Source: Asterochloris sp. CNOR1 (taxonomy: Eukaryota; Chlorophyta; Trebouxiophyceae; Trebouxiales; Trebouxiaceae). From it: a DNA stretch of 64,000 nt. The notes beneath the pieces are model-generated. The model did no database searches. It saw nothing but the letters and a program-made list of their open reading frames with translations, and was not told the DNA's origin. Where the stretch lies: assembly GCA_963969365.1 (NCBI GenBank), contig OZ017761.1, positions 1,860,001 to 1,924,000 of the forward strand, read 5' to 3'. A program made the position numbers and the translations under genes. Shown one piece after another: positions 1-19,400 of this stretch (positions within the stretch are counted from its first letter, which is position 1; every line of letters starts with the position of its first letter).

Positions 1-3000
1 GGTCGGCTACGAGTAAGGCTGACCCACTGTGGGACAGAGCTGGAGCCGCTGGCAGCCTCGACGGCTGGCACAACTGAGCTTCTGGAGGCCCGTGCTAGCT
101 CCACTGCAGGCAAGTGTCTGACACACCTTTACATGTGCCTACAAGCTGCTGCAGGTATCGCCCCAGCTCATGCAAGAGCACAAGCTGCCAGAAGAGGCAG
201 TTGATGAGGCAGCTTGCACCTCTTGCTGGCTCCAGCAGAAATTGTGTGGCGCAATGGCATCCACAGCAGTGGCTCCTTGAAGCCGGCACTGTGACATTGC
301 AGTTTGAACATAGACATATGCACCTCTGCAGCCTGCCCATATGTGGCCAGGCAGTCATGACCGCTCAAGTGCCATGCCCCTTTATTCTCTGAAGGTGCTC
401 AAAGACAGGCCCAAAGCGACCTCATACCACCAGGCAGTCATCACACAGCAGCTGAGGCGCGCATGCATCAGAAATGTGCTGCCAAGAATGCATAAGAAAC
501 ACACCCACTTGCCAGATAAAGTGCCTAGCCACAGCAATCCGCGGGCATCCCACCTGGCAGCAGTCCTCTGCCTGTCAGGCTGCCTCTGGACTGACTGCTG
601 CAAGCGTCCGCGCTACGTGGCGTGACGCCCACTCCCCAAGTGCTGGCGCCACACATGCTGATTTGCTTCTCCTCTGCTGCAGCCTGCATGGGCACGGAGC
701 CCTGTGCTAGTGGTGGTGATGACAAAGACCAGTGGTGGTCAGGTCTGATGGGCTGCGTGTCTTGTGGACAGCAATCTGTTGGACAGCAGCACCTGGGAAG
801 GCTCAAGACCAAGCCCCCTGTCCCTGCGGCAGCGTCACAGTCATGGGGCACTCAGTGCCAGCTCAGATGGCTGCACAGCGCTTTGCAGGTGCCTGGTGCA
901 GCACCGTCCTGCAGAGCGGCACCATCAAGGCCAGGCCACGCACCCTGAATGCGATACCAGCACCTTGGCACCACAGAGGTGAGGTACTGCCACGGCGTCA
1001 GCTCACAGCATTCTGTCTCCTGATTTCAGAGACATCTGCTCACCTGTGCCTGGAATGCAGCGACACCTTTGGCACTGACCGCCTGCTCAGCAGGCTGCAC
1101 AGAACATGGCAGACATATGACACGCCGGGCCATGCTGTGCAGGCCTGCACACCTGTCCCTGGGGTGACGTCACAGCCCTGGCGCTCAGCGCCAGCTCAGG
1201 AGGCTGCCCAGGGTCTGGCAGGCGCTGCACGCGAGCCCTGCCTGGGCTCACGCAGGTGCCCCGCCGCACAGAAACCTTCATGGCAGCGGCTGCTGCCGCG
1301 GCCTGCTGGAGGCCGGCGTGGCTGCCGGTGCTGTAGGAGCGCCTGCAGCAAAGAGAGAAAGCAGAATGGTAGAGGGTGGGTTTCTGCTGAATGTGGCCCC
1401 GGAGCCAGCTCTGGGTCGCCAGAGCTTCTCGAGTGGCAGCATTGACCAGAGTCAGCAGTGTCTGCTGGTGGGGTGGCACCTTGTGTCTGACATGTGCAGC
1501 TGAGCAGCATTGGAGGGACAGAGCAAGACGCATGTGACTGGACGCAACCTTAGGCAGCCAGCGTGCAGGCGCTGCACCTGCTGGAATGCTGTCACGGCAC
1601 CTGCCCTGGTTGATGAGTGAGCCGGCAAGCGCACGAACCCCAGCAGCAGGGAGCTGCAAAAGGCAGGCACTGGCATGCGCATCCTGTTGAACCTTCAAGC
1701 AATGACTGGAAGCAAGTGCACCTGAGTTTTGTGTCATGAGGCTGCCAGCGAGATGACAATGCACAGGCCTACGCAGCATGGCAGCTGGACTGCGAAGGCC
1801 GCAAGAGATGTGTGCAGTGACTGCAGCACCTCCTCGCCTGCACACATACTGGGCCGCATTCAAAACTGCTAACATGATGGCTGAGAGTCTGCGCTGGTTC
1901 CCTCTCAGTAGCAGCACAGCAGCCGACCTGGACAGCAGAGGCCTGGCAGAGGCAGGCGTGCGCAGGGACTGCTGTCGCAGGAGCACTTCGCCTGCGCACG
2001 TGCTGGGTCGTGGCGGCAACCCGGACACAGCTGCTGCCCTGCCTGTGGGAGTGGCATGTGGTCTGGCTTCCCTTATGGTCAGGCCCTGGTGAGCAAGCGT
2101 CTCCAGCCCGGCTGAAGGTCCAGCGCTGGGTCGAGGAGTTGGCGGTGGCGCTTGGCAGGGGAACTTGAATGAAGCGCTGCCCCCTGTCCCTACAGACATG
2201 AAGGTGCACTGCATGTGGGGGCCCGGCAGATCTTTACCTGAGGCTTGTGGGCATGGGGAGTGCAGTGAATCTGGGTGCTAGTGCCTAGCATGACAGTGCC
2301 CTTCACCCCTTGTGCACGCATGACGGCACAGAAGCTGCAAACTCAAAGGGATGTAACCCTCTGCTGCAGGCAGGACGCCACTGTCACAGACACAGCCCTG
2401 CCATTCTGTGCTGCTTGTGAACAGGATTGCTCCCTGGTCGGCAGTTCCAGAGAGCTCAGCACAATAACTGAGGACTGCTCCCCCCGGCCAGCAGGTCGAG
2501 ATGGTGCAGCTCAGCATTCAGCAAAGCTTGCCAGAAGCTGGCAGGTCCCAAGGCCTCAGCGCATTCAGAAGAGACTTCCCACAGCTGACAGGTGCAAAGG
2601 GCTCAGCATAGCTCCAACAGGACACTGCTCACTCAGAAGCAGCTATTGACGGCTTGGCACAGCTGCCGAACAGAGAGCCGCACTTGCTGACATTGACAGA
2701 GGCTCAGCACAGCCTGTGACCAGGGGTGCACCCAGGTTCAACAGGCACCGTCTCACTGGCTGGCAGCTTCAGAGGGCTGGTGGGGCCGGTCATGTTGGCA
2801 GGCTGCGCCGGCAACCTTGACCCCAGATCGGCAGCTTTGTGGCTGCCTTTGGGCAGTGGAGGGCGCCTGGCCCTGGCAGGGGCTGTCGCCGGCTGCCCTG
2901 CAGACAGTGAGGCCGCCTGTAACATGTGCAATGCTGCCTGAGCAATGCAGAGGCTGTGGCAAGCATGCAGAGGCTGCCCCATCGGCAGTAAGGCCTCTGT

Positions 3001-4487
3001 CCAGGGCTGCGTCGCGTATCGCCTGTGCCCTGCAGAGACTGCTGCTGTAACATGCCACGAAAAGCTCATGTTCAAGTGTCGCTTTGACAGCCTTGCCTGT
3101 TGCTGGACGGCGCTCTGGGCTGCAGTCTTGATCCTGGCTGGGGCCTATCTGTGCTGCTGAAATCATGCCCAGGACCTCAACGCGTACCTCTCCCTGCCAG
3201 AAGCACCTGCAGAGCCAGCAGGCATGCCTTACACAAGCTAATCGAGACACAACATGGGTCTTGGGTTTACATGCCTACGAATGCACAAAACAGCAGCAGA
3301 GTGAGATGCTGTGCACCTTGTATCCCGTGAGGATGTTCAGAGCCGCTCAGGGTGTAGGCACCTAAGACTCAGACCTTGATGCATCCCACATTCACGCGTG
3401 ATACAGCAACTGTTTGCTTGAGGGCACCGTCACATACTCGAGCACGTTCAGTGACTCCATTGAGGATCAGACGTTGGCAAAAATTCTACATTTCTTATCC
3501 CATAGCCTCCCGCTGCACCTTTCTCTGCGTTGAGGATAAGAAGGCTGGGCCTGGAAGCGTGCCAGTGACCTTCTCTGGCAGTCGCCCAGGAGTCAGCAAA
3601 TCCTGAAGGCGCTGTGGAGCCGGCCCTGCATGCTGATGATGAACGCATGTCAGTCCATGCTCTAAGCCGGTGGGAGCAGCACCGTGCAGAGACGGGAACA
3701 GTTGCCGTTGGCTTGGCTTGACTCACTTAGGCCAAGCAGAGCCAGCTGACTGGCCCAATTCCAGGGTGCCCTTCACCTGGATTCATCAGAGGCCCCAATT
3801 GGTCAGGTGAGACATGTTGCAGGCCTGCTGACAGCGGCTGTGGCATGGTGTTCTGCACCCTGCATTGGATGCATGCCCATGCTCTGTCCTGTGTATGACA
3901 CCTGCGGTAGGCATGAACTGCGGGTTGACCGCTGAGCAAGTCGCGACAGCCCACATCATGTTGATGCAACTTTCGCTGTTTGCAGCCACTTGAGCTGCAC
4001 TGACTTTAGTCTGGCATCCCAGGGTTGGGAGCAGTAGACAGCTCCTTCCTGTCAGCCAGCTGAGGAACGCGGGCGAGCATGCAGGCTGGGTCAAGCACCC
4101 AGCAATTTGGCGGTGGGAAGGGCAACCTAGAGGGGCTCCCACAGGTGGGCGCTGTGCATCATCGTGCTCAGCAGCTTATGCGGTTGCAGATGCTCTTGCT
4201 GCAGTGCATGTGCATGAAGTAGGGGGCCTTGAGGGCCATGCCTCTCCCTGAGCTGCCAGCTTGCCTGCACTGTCCAGCAGGATGCATAGATTATGACTGA
4301 GGCCTGGCTGAAGGCCGGCGCATTGGCTGCAGCAAGCACAGCATGTGCATCAAGGCTGCTCCAGGAAGGCGTGCAAGCCTTCCCAGTACAGCAAGCATGC
4401 ATTGATTATTGAACAGCCATCTGCATCTCTGCAGCAGCTTCTTATAGCAGCCCTCCGGCTAACACCTGTTTGCTTGGCTGGCTGCAG
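1..4487. other. No supportable gene; intron-like or intergenic sequence with degenerate tandem repeats
   Basis: I found no conserved protein block on either strand. The sequence resembles the introns elsewhere in the window: GC-rich, full of CTGCAG and degenerate tandem copies. Between about 2450 and 2720 a motif like GGCTCAGCACAG recurs roughly every 50 bases. At 1826-1862 and 1978-2015 two similar blocks read roughly CCTCGCCTGCACA..ACTGGGCCG. The 5' coding exon of the GSK3 gene that starts downstream should lie here, but I could not place it. A minus-strand open frame at 1087-2214 contains the string RRSYSTGS, which resembles a mitochondrial presequence, but nothing else supports it. Confidence 0.4.
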
Positions 4488-9698
<5,211 letters not shown>

Positions 9699-10440
9699 GC
9701 GAGGCCCGGGGCGCTGGGGGCGCTGCAACATGCACCCCCGGCCAGCCCTGCCCAACTCTGCACACCCAGACTGTGTCAGTGGCCTCACTCCAGGTGGCTT
9801 GTGAGCCGCTGCTCCGAGCTGATGTTGGTAGCTGCACACATCCGTGCTGGGTGGTTGTCCCCTGGATCACTCTCTGAAATGAATTCCCCCACTTGCTTGC
9901 GCAGCAGGCTGGGGCTGAAGGAACCCTTCTGCCTGTGAAACGGACTCCCCCGCTTTGCGGCACCCCGGGAACTGTACAGTTGCTCCTTTCACAGCGCCCC
10001 CCAGTTGCAACTTCCTAGCCTTGGACACAAAGTCATCAGCAATGAATGAATATTTTCTCTTGTCACCTGCACCTCCCCGCCGAGACGTGTGAGGACACCC
10101 GCCTGCACCCACATGCTCTGTGACCGACAGGCACAGTGATCCTCACATCAAACATTCACAGTAGATGCAGACAGTGTAAGGAGACGGAGTACTGCTACAG
10201 CAACATGTGCACAATGGGGAAAGTCATTGTGCCTCACTGAGCAATGCGAAGAAGTGGGAAACACAAAAAGGTCTCTCTCTTGAAGTAATTTTCACAGGAA
10301 TAGCTGGTGAGGTACTTGGTAGCCTGGAACAATTCTGGCCAAGCTGACGTTTCTCAGATCATTCATACTCCAGTCTTGAAGCAAGGTGTGCACACAATAC
10401 CAGTGTTGACGTCGAGACAGAAGGTCAGCTCAGTTTTAGC
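9699..10440. other. Convergent 3' intergenic region
   Basis: This lies between the stop of GSK3 (+) and the stop of the coiled-coil gene (-), so it should hold both 3' untranslated regions. A TGTAA motif, the usual green-algal polyadenylation signal, occurs near 10175 on the + strand (AGTGTAAGG). No coding block was seen. Confidence 0.5.
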
Positions 10441-13400
10441 TCATTTCTTTGTCTGGTTGGGACGGACTGCACCCAGCTTGAAGTCTCCAGGCATGGGTGC
10501 TGGCTGAGAGGCGGGCGCTTTCCCAGCAGCCTGCTGCATGCACAGCGGAGCTGTCAGCACCTTTACATATGGTGTGTAAAGTCTCACATGGTGTGCTGCA
10601 GCGCAGCTGGCAAGACGCAATCAGGGCCAGCTGCAGGCGCAGAGGTGGCCATCACACAGTGCACCCTGCTCACCGCCTTGCTTGCAGCAGCCGGGCTGCC
10701 CAGGGCCAGCTGTGAGCGCAGAGCCGCCACCTCAGATGCCAGAGAGTCGCGGCTGCTCCGGAGGGCCGTCACTTCCGCAGACGCTGCCTCCGCCTGCTGC
10801 CGCGCGTTGACTGCAGTGGAAGCTGTTCGCTGCAGGCGCTCAGCCACTGCCTCCACATCCTCCCCTGCAGAGACAGCTGCAATGCCTTTCTGCCAGGAGC
10901 AATGCAGTCAATCTGATGATGCAGCTCCATGTCACTGCAGCCCATGCTGCAGGCGCTCAGCGACTGCCTCGACACATTCTTCTGCGGAGGTGGATGTCTT
11001 GCATGATGGCAACAACTGCATCAAGTGATCAGACTCGTGTGATGATGTCCTGGACCTTGCAGATGCATTCCATTGCTCAGCTGCCTGCACATCCTATCCG
11101 GCAGCAGGGGTTGGCCGTCACGCATCAGGCTGCACCCTTTGATGCCCCCAGGCTCCAGCAACATGCGTGTATGACGAGACATAAAACACAGGTTGCACCC
11201 TGGTTTTGGAGCACCACCAGGCAATATGCTATACCAGCCAACAAAGGCCAGCACCGCGCAGAAGAGGTACCAACGTTGTGCCTCCTCCGACAATGCACCA
11301 AATCAGCTGCAACGGCTCCCAGCACAGCGCACACCTGTTTCAGCGGCAATTTTCTGATAGGCGGCCAGCAGCTTGTTGCGCTGCGCCTTCACCAGCTGGT
11401 AACGCTGCTCCAGTCCCCGATGTTCGTTGCCCAGGGCCTGCAGGCAAGCGATGGCTGAGCGTGTGAGTGTATAAGCGCTGCACGTCGCTTAAGACAACAG
11501 AGGCACTTATGATTGTCTGTCCATGCAATGGCGCTGAGGACCATGACCCACACCCTGCAGGCAGCTTTGATCTCAGAGCTGGTGACCATCTGCTCTGCAA
11601 AGTCTCCTCAGGTGGAGGCTGGCTGCTGCAGCCCCCAATGGTGGTTGCACATGGCCTGCAGATGGCACAAGGCAGCGACGTGAGGCGCTGGCTGGGTGAC
11701 CAAAACCCCGCTGGTCTTGCTGAGGGTCACCAGGCAACCATCAGAAACAGGGCAAGTGGCCTGTCCCCAGTGTTCTGCTGACCGCAGTCAGTGACAGTCT
11801 GCAATATCATTTTTGCCCAGATGGTTGGCGCCAGCCAGAAACAGCCTGAGGTGCGTGCTGGCTGCTCCAGCCCACAGAAATGCAGCTGTAGTGGCTCATG
11901 AAAATGTTGCCCAGAGTGTGCAGGCTGCGATGAATGACAGGCTTAAAGAATGCTTCAAGCATGGCCAGGCTATGTGCGCTGTTCAGGGGCAGCTGTCACC
12001 AGCCCCTGTTTACTGGAAAAAGTGAGTAGTCTCAGGCTGAGTGGATTGACTCAGGGGTGCCTGATGCGAGCATGCAGCCTGCCCTCTCTGGCCATCATGG
12101 CCACCCCGGGCGCAGTATGCTGACTAGGCGCAGCTGCTGATGTGATGTCAGCATGCAGGCTGCATGATCTGCCCATGCCCGGCACAATCTGCAGCCCAGG
12201 AGGCGGAGTACATGAGCCAAGGAAAGCATGACCACAGAGTCTCAGCTAAAATTCAGACTTGCTGACATGCAAATCGGTGAAGATGTAGGCTTGACAGCGG
12301 GTGAGTTTGCAGGCTGTGCTACGGCGATGGCTGCAGTGCAGTTCCTGACCTGCAGAGCCTGGTTGAGTTGCTGCTCCCGATGCCTCAGCTCTGCATTGGT
12401 GGCTGCCTGGGACTCGATGCGGGCCAGTGCACTCTCTGCATCCTCACCAGCTCCTGCAATACAGGTGAATCATCCATGTGAGATTTGACACCCATGGCGG
12501 GCCGCTCTTCAAGCTGCTGGCGATAGCTCAGGCAGGGAGGTGCAGTGGCCACTAGCCTGCCTTGCCAAGCAGCCCCTGCCTAGCCTGGCCTTCATACATG
12601 AGGCAGCTCGTCATGACAGGCTCCCGCTGGCTGAGATCACAGGAACAGCACTGGCAGCCCCTGTAAGGCCACCGCAGGGCATCCCTGAAGTGGACAGTGG
12701 TCTCAGCAGCCAGCCTCCATCCTCTCATTCTGAATGCAGAACAGGACAAAGGTGGCTCAAGCTGCAGCCTGTCACATGCAGGCATCAGGCGCTGCTGCTT
12801 GATGGCAACACCACTGGGGCCAAGTGTCCCAGGTGGCCCGGCTGCAACCCTGATGTGCATGCCAGCAGTTCCACCAACCTTGTAATCCCTCAAAGGCTCG
12901 CAGCAGGCGATTGCGCTGTCCCTGAGCCTGCTGCAGGCGCGCCTGCAGAGCCTCCATCTCTGCACGATGCTTCCGCTGCTCCTCCTCCATCTTGGCCTCC
13001 CGCTCACGCTGCAGCACACATGCAAGAGAGCTCAATCACTTGTCTGGGCTGCAGGGACAGACAACAGATGGCTACCTAGCATGTGGTGGTCGCAAACAGC
13101 CAGCTTTTGGACATTGGGTTGGGCCAGGCACAGGTAGCTTGGCAGTGTGCTTCAGCTGCAGCACTGATGCTACATCTTCCCTCAAGGTCCCAGGTGACAT
13201 TCTGAATAGTGATCTGCCTGGAGCATGCCAGAGCTGCAGGCACCAAGCGTGCTCCCTGCCTCGGACCCCAGCACACTGCTGACCTGAAGTGCTGCTGTCT
13301 GCGCCCCTGCGGCGCTGCGGCCGCTGACGCTGCTGCCCGCACCGGAGGCAGCCAGGTCATGCGTTCCAGCCCCAACACCCTTCTCGCGAGCCTGCATTCA

Positions 13401-16400
13401 CGGCGGGTGTCACGTGTGTATGCATAGCGCTGTAGGTGGGGGCCGCCACGTCATGCGCATTCCTCCCTCAAGTGGGCCAGCCAGAGGGATACGCTGCAAC
13501 ATCATTTGTGGGCCCTGACTTGTCAGGTGGACTGTTGAAGCCAGAAGCTAACCACAGCATCCTGGCTCAACTACAGCCTCCACTGGGCTGCCAGAGGCGC
13601 CAGCATCTGACTTTGCCGGGATTGCATGCCATGCACACCACCACTGCCCGGTATGCCTACAAGCTGCCGACCATCACCGTCCCCAGGGCTTGACAGTGAG
13701 AATGTTGAACAGCACAGATCAGTGCTGTACCTGGCAATGCAGACACGGTACTGCGCTCAAACACAGCCAGCTCCCACCATGGAGTCCAAGCGTGCAATGG
13801 CAGCCTCCACATCACCCTCAGTGGCAGCCACACGCTGCAGAACGCCGCTCAAGCGGTCCCGCTGCGACTCAGCCGCCCGCAGCTGCTGCTGCAGGCGCTC
13901 TGACTCTGCAGCTGCAGGGGCCTGGGCAGCCAGCAGCTGCTGCTGCAGCAGGGCACGCTCCGCCGCCTGGGCTGCCACCTGCAGCGGATTCAGACGCACA
14001 ACATCAGAGGGGTCAACGGCATCTTGTGGGCTCATGCTGCAGAGCTATGCTTGCCTGGATGTCGCCTGCACAAGTTGCACAGGAGCACATCAGATTGTGC
14101 TCAGTACTGCAGGGCAGAGCCCTCGGCCGCTGGTGCTGCCATGCTGCCTCATTGCGCCAGCCCTTGTTTGCACCACGGCTGAGTTCAAAGGTTTGTGCAT
14201 GCTGCAGGGCAGTCCTCATTGCCGCCTGGGCTGCAAACTGCAGCAACACAGAATGTCATGTACCAGGGGCTTGGCAACACCTATGACCTGTGAATCGGGC
14301 ATCTCCTGCAGGTCAGCGCCCTGGCCCTCCACTTACATGGCTGGCACCAGTACTCCACCCCGAGCAGGGATGCTGCTGGCAGTGTGCCGCTCCGGTTTCT
14401 GGCACTTGGGCAGCGCAGCGCTGCTTGGGTCCACGAAACAAGGTGTTCCGAGCGTCAAGTCACTCACCTGCTCCTCCAGGCGCTTCCACTCCCCTTCCTG
14501 GCGCTGCAGATGTTGTTGCCGAGTAGCGCGCTCCCTGGCCTGCTGGCGCTCAGCCTCCAGCTGCCCCTGAGCGCCCTGCAGCGCGGCCTGCAGGGCAGTA
14601 GCAGCATGCTTGGGCAAAGCATGAGAAAAGACTGCGGCAGTGACGCAAAGGTGCAGACTGACGAGCACAGAGTGCTATGGGATGGCCCCCTCTGCGCCCT
14701 GCAGCATGGCCTGCACAGAAACTGCCTGATGTGTGCTCTTCTGGCCTGGGATCCTAGTCGGTAGTGGCTTCCAGCTGGCACAGGTCCCCTGCTGCTCAGA
14801 TGCTGCCTGCAGCGTGGCCTGCATGAGACAGCGGACACAACAACAGCTAGTGCTGGGCAGGGAGAAGTCGGTGAGATGCTGCCTGTCTGCCCCTGCATTG
14901 TTGTCTCCCTGCCAGGCAAGAGCTTGCAAATGCAACAAGCCTGAAAGCAACACCAGGTGCGCGCAGATTTTGACAGACTGGTGCAGCCCCCCTTCAGTGA
15001 AGACTTCAGTTCCCCCCTTTCACTGAAGACTCTGTCGCTCTTAACATGGCAGTGAGCAGCAACTATGGTCAGCATGTGAGCTGCTGCAACATTGAGAGCA
15101 GGGTGAAGCTCCCGCATGCTGCCAGTCACCTGTGCCTCCGTCAGCTGCTGCCGCAGCCTTGCCACGGCTGCAGTCTGCTCTTCAAGCTGCTGCTGCTGCT
15201 GCTGCGCTGCGGCAGGGGCAGCAGCGGCTGCCTGGGCAGCCGTCAAACGGGCCTCACGTAGCTGCTGCTGCAGGGTGGCCCTCTCAGACTGCTCTGCCTG
15301 CATGGCACACTGCCAGCGATCACCAACGGACTGGGATGGGGCCGAAAAAGAGGTGGACTAGGTCTGTAGGCAAACTATGCACTCAAGGTCTACTGCATTC
15401 TGCTCCTGGACTGACGGACCTCCGGTCACTATCTCCAGCATCTGTACAGGGTGTGCTTCAACAGGGCTCATTTGCAAGCAGCCCTCTGGTCAGCAACTGA
15501 ACTCATCACCTTTACAGCTCCTCCAGCTGCTGCTGCTGCAGGGTGTGCGCCAAGAGGTCTCTTAGTTTCTGAATGTGTCCGAGGCAAAATTATATGATAC
15601 AATGATGTCACTCACCTCCAGCTGCTGCTGCAGGGAGCGCTGCTCTGCCTTCATGGCAGCCTGGGCCTGCATCTGCTGCCGTTCCCCTGCGCGGGCAAAT
15701 GTCAGCTGCTGCTGCAGACGCGCCAGCTCTGCTTCCACACTGCTCCTGGCAGCGCTGCTTCCAGACAGCTGCTCCTGCAGCCGTGCACAACACCAATGGG
15801 TTCTTCAGGTGTCAGCAGCAGCTTATGCAGCACAGTCTGCAGGTCCTGAAGGGTTGGCCACTGCGCAGCTTTCCTGCCTGCATCTGGCAGACGCAGGCAT
15901 GACCGTGCAGGTCAGCAAGAGCATGTGCATGTTGGGAGAGATGAACTGTGCAAGAAAGGTGCCTCCTCATGCATATGTGCATTGTGCCCAGGCGCCCTTC
16001 TGCAGCATTGGGGTCACCTTTGGCATGAAATGGTGGGCCGCTGCAGCACTGATGCCCTGCCAGTACAGGCTGTGAACAAACAAGACAGCAGCTCAGGTGC
16101 TGTTGGTACCCCACTGTGCACTTGTGGGGCAGGCAACAGTGCTGCTGGCAGCAGCTGCTTGCCCAAGCACAGGACTGCACAGCGCAGGGCGGGTACCTGC
16201 AGGGTGGCAACAGCAGCTCTGGCGCTCTCCAGCTGCTGCTGCAGGGCATGAGCTTCGGCCTCCCTCTCGGAAGCCATGGCGGCCTGCTGCTGCCTCAGTT
16301 TGACCACATCTGCCTCCCTGCCCTGCACGGCTGCTTGGTGCCGCCTGGACTGCTCTTGCAGGGCAGAGTGGGTGCCCTGCAATGTGCAAAGCTCCCCCTG

Positions 16401-19400
16401 CAGGGTCGCCAGCTGGGCCTGTGCGGCGGCAGCTGCAACGGCCTGCTGCTGCAGCTGGTCCCTCTGGCGGGATTCAGCCTGCTGCGCTGACGCATGCCTC
16501 TGCTGCAGGGCCTCCAACTCAGCACCTTGGCTCGACTGCTCGGCCACGCGTGCGGTGAGCTGCTGCTGCGAGGCGGTGTGAGCCGCCTCAGCCTTGGCCA
16601 GCGCCTGCTGCAGGGCCTGCAGCTGGGCCTCTTGGACCCGCCCCTCATCACCCTTCCCAGCCAGCTGGCGCTGCAATGACTGCTGCGCAGCCTCAGCAGC
16701 TGCCAGGCGCTCCCTCAGGGCAGCCACCTGAAGGAAACGACAACCTGATACTTCGCCAGGACTCAAGAAGCCTTGGTCAGGGACCTGATTTCTGGGATAG
16801 GTAAGCCACTGTCCTTGTGGGTGGAGAGAAGGCACAAAACAGCAGAGACAGCAGAGCCAGGATGAAGTTATGAGTGAAACAAAAACTGGGCGGGTGGAGG
16901 TTGCCCTGGCACTTCACCTGTGAGTCGCTGCTGCTCGCTTGCATCTCCAGCTGCTCCTGCAGCTGCTTCTGAGAGGCAGCTGCCTGCTCCAGCTGCCGCT
17001 GCAGAGCCGTGACCTTTGCAGCTGAGCCCGAGGCCTGCTGCCGGTGCTCCTCAAGCAGTGCAGCCTCTGCCGCCTGCAAGGCTGCCAGCTGCCGCTGCAG
17101 GGCAGCCACCTCCGCAGCTGAACTTGAGGCCTGCTGCCGGTGTTTCTCAAGCAGTGTGGCCTCTGCCGCCTGCGAGGCAGCCAGCTGCTGCTGCAGGGCA
17201 GCCACCTCCTGAGCCCTGGAGGCACCAGCCCTCTCAGCTGCAGCCAACTGGTGCCTGAAACTGCCAGCCTGCGCCTCGCCTTCTTGCAGGCGCTCCCGCA
17301 GGCCTGCAGCCTCCCTCTGCCTGTCCTCCATGCCCAAGGTGGCTGCAGCAAGCTGCTCCCTGAGACTTGTGATGCTGCTCTGATTGGCCTGCAGCTGCTC
17401 CCGCAGGGCAGCAAGGTCAGTCCGCCGCCCTTGCAGTTCAGCCTGGCTGCCGCCTACGTGCCGTTCCAGGTCAGCAGCAACCTGCCTGCTCTGCTGCAGG
17501 TCTGCCTCAGCCGCAGCCAGCTGGGTCTGCAGCCTGGACAGCTCCGCCTGGCCAGCCTCCCGCTGCAGGTGTGCAGCCTGCAGCTGCTGCTGCAGCTCGG
17601 CGCTGCCTTCCCTGGCCCCGCGCTGGGCAGCCATCAGCTGCTCCTGCAGCCCTGCCACCTCCTGCTGCCTGGTCTCCCCTTCAGCAGCAGCAGCAGCCGC
17701 CTGCTGATGTAAGGCAGGCAGCTGGTCCTGCGCTGCTGCCAAGTCCGCGCGGCTAGCCTCCAGCTCCTTCTGCAGGCTACCGGCCTGGCCCTGCAGCGTG
17801 CCCTCACGAGCTTGCAGGCCTGCCACCTGCTCCTGCAGAGCAGCCACCTCCCTCTGCCCAGATGCCTGCTCCACCTGGCTCGCTGCCAGCTGCTGCTGTA
17901 GGCCAGCAAATTCCGCCTGCCTCTCACGGTCCTGCGCAGCCGCCTGGGCTGCCTGGACCTTGAGAGCCTCCAGATTCTGGCTGGCAGAGGCGTGCCTGGT
18001 CGCCAGCTCTGCATGGGAAGCCCTCTCCTGCTGCAGATCACGGGCAGCAGTGGCTGCTGCTGCAGACTGCTCGGCCAGCTGCTGCTGCAGGGCGTGGGCC
18101 TCGGCCTGCCTGCGCTGCTGCTGTGCCTGGGCAGCTGACAGCTGCTGCTCCAGCTCCTGCAAGAAATGGTCTTTGAAAAGTAAGCTTGTGCAGGGACAAG
18201 CCAGTGCAGTGACAGCGTGTATTCAACCAAACTGCCACAGCTTGTCACACCCTGCAGCTCTGTGTGCCACGCAGTATATGTTGCAGCACCCTGCTAGTCA
18301 GCAGGATTTGGCACAGCAGTGGACTGAAGGGGCTAACTTGAGCCCTTCAATATCCTCTGCCCCCGCATCTCGCACTCTCTGCCCGCATCCGCCACATTTC
18401 TCTGCGCAGCCTGCTTCAGAGGGCCCCACCCCAGAATACAGCAATCTTTGTAATCTCTGCAGGCAGCTTCTTTTGAGCTCACCAGCTGCAGCTTGACTGG
18501 GGCCAAACAAGGCCTCCCAAGGCCCAAGTCAGCCCCACAGCTTGCCACTCCTGGACGCAGCGATGCCCAAAACTCACCTGCAGCTGCTTGGTTTGCGCCG
18601 CCCGCATGCCACGCAGCTCTGTGTGCTGCCCGCGCGCCCTCTCTATTTCGCCAGCAGCAGTGGCCACCGCCGAGCGCAGCTCACGCAGCTCTCCCTGCAG
18701 CTCTGTGTTGCGCTGTTCTGCCTGGCTGGTCTGCTTTTGTGCCTGAGCAAGCTCCCCCTGCAGCTCTGTGGTATGCTGCTCAGCCTGCCTGGCCTGCTGC
18801 TGCAGGGCGTCCAGCTGCTCCTGGAGCCTAGCGCTTTGCTGCACAGCCTGGTTGGTCTGCTGCCGTGCCTGTGCGAGCTCAATTTGCAGCTCTGTGTTCC
18901 GCTGCTCACCCTGGCTGGCCTGCTGCTGCAGGACGTTCAGCCGCTCCTGCAGCTCTACACTCTGCTGTTGTGCCTGACTGGTCTGCTTCCGTGCCTGAGC
19001 AAGCTCCCCCTGCAGCTCTGTGGTGTGCTGCTCAGCCTGGCTGGCCTGCTGCTGCAGGGCGTCCAGCTCCGCCTGCAGCACTGCGCTGTGCTGCTCAGCC
19101 TGGCTGGCCTGGTGCCATGCCCCAATCAGCTCCTCTTGCATCTCTGTGGTACGCCGCTCAGCCTGCTGCTGCGCATGGACGAGCTCCCCCTGCACTTCTG
19201 TGGTTCGCTGCTTAGCCTGCATGGCCTGCTGCTGCAGCTCATGCAGCTCTCCCCGCAGCTCTGTGGTGTGCTGCTCAGCCTGCCTGGCCTGCTGCTGCAG
19301 GGCGTCCAGATGCTCCTGCAGCACTGCGCTTTGCTGCTCTGCCTGGCTAGCCTGCTGTCGCGCCTGAGCGAGTTCCCCCTGCAGCTCTGTGATGTGTTGC

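Noticed and set aside
1087-2214. 375-codon minus-strand open frame in the unassigned left end
   Set aside because: Composition looks like translated intron, it has no recognisable domain, and it spans degenerate tandem repeats. Only RRSYSTGS hinted at a presequence.
15505-15566. Possible small exon of the coiled-coil gene (LLAHTLQQQQLEEL)
   Set aside because: Its donor phase does not fit the next exon, and it resembles a decayed copy of the 15616 exon end.
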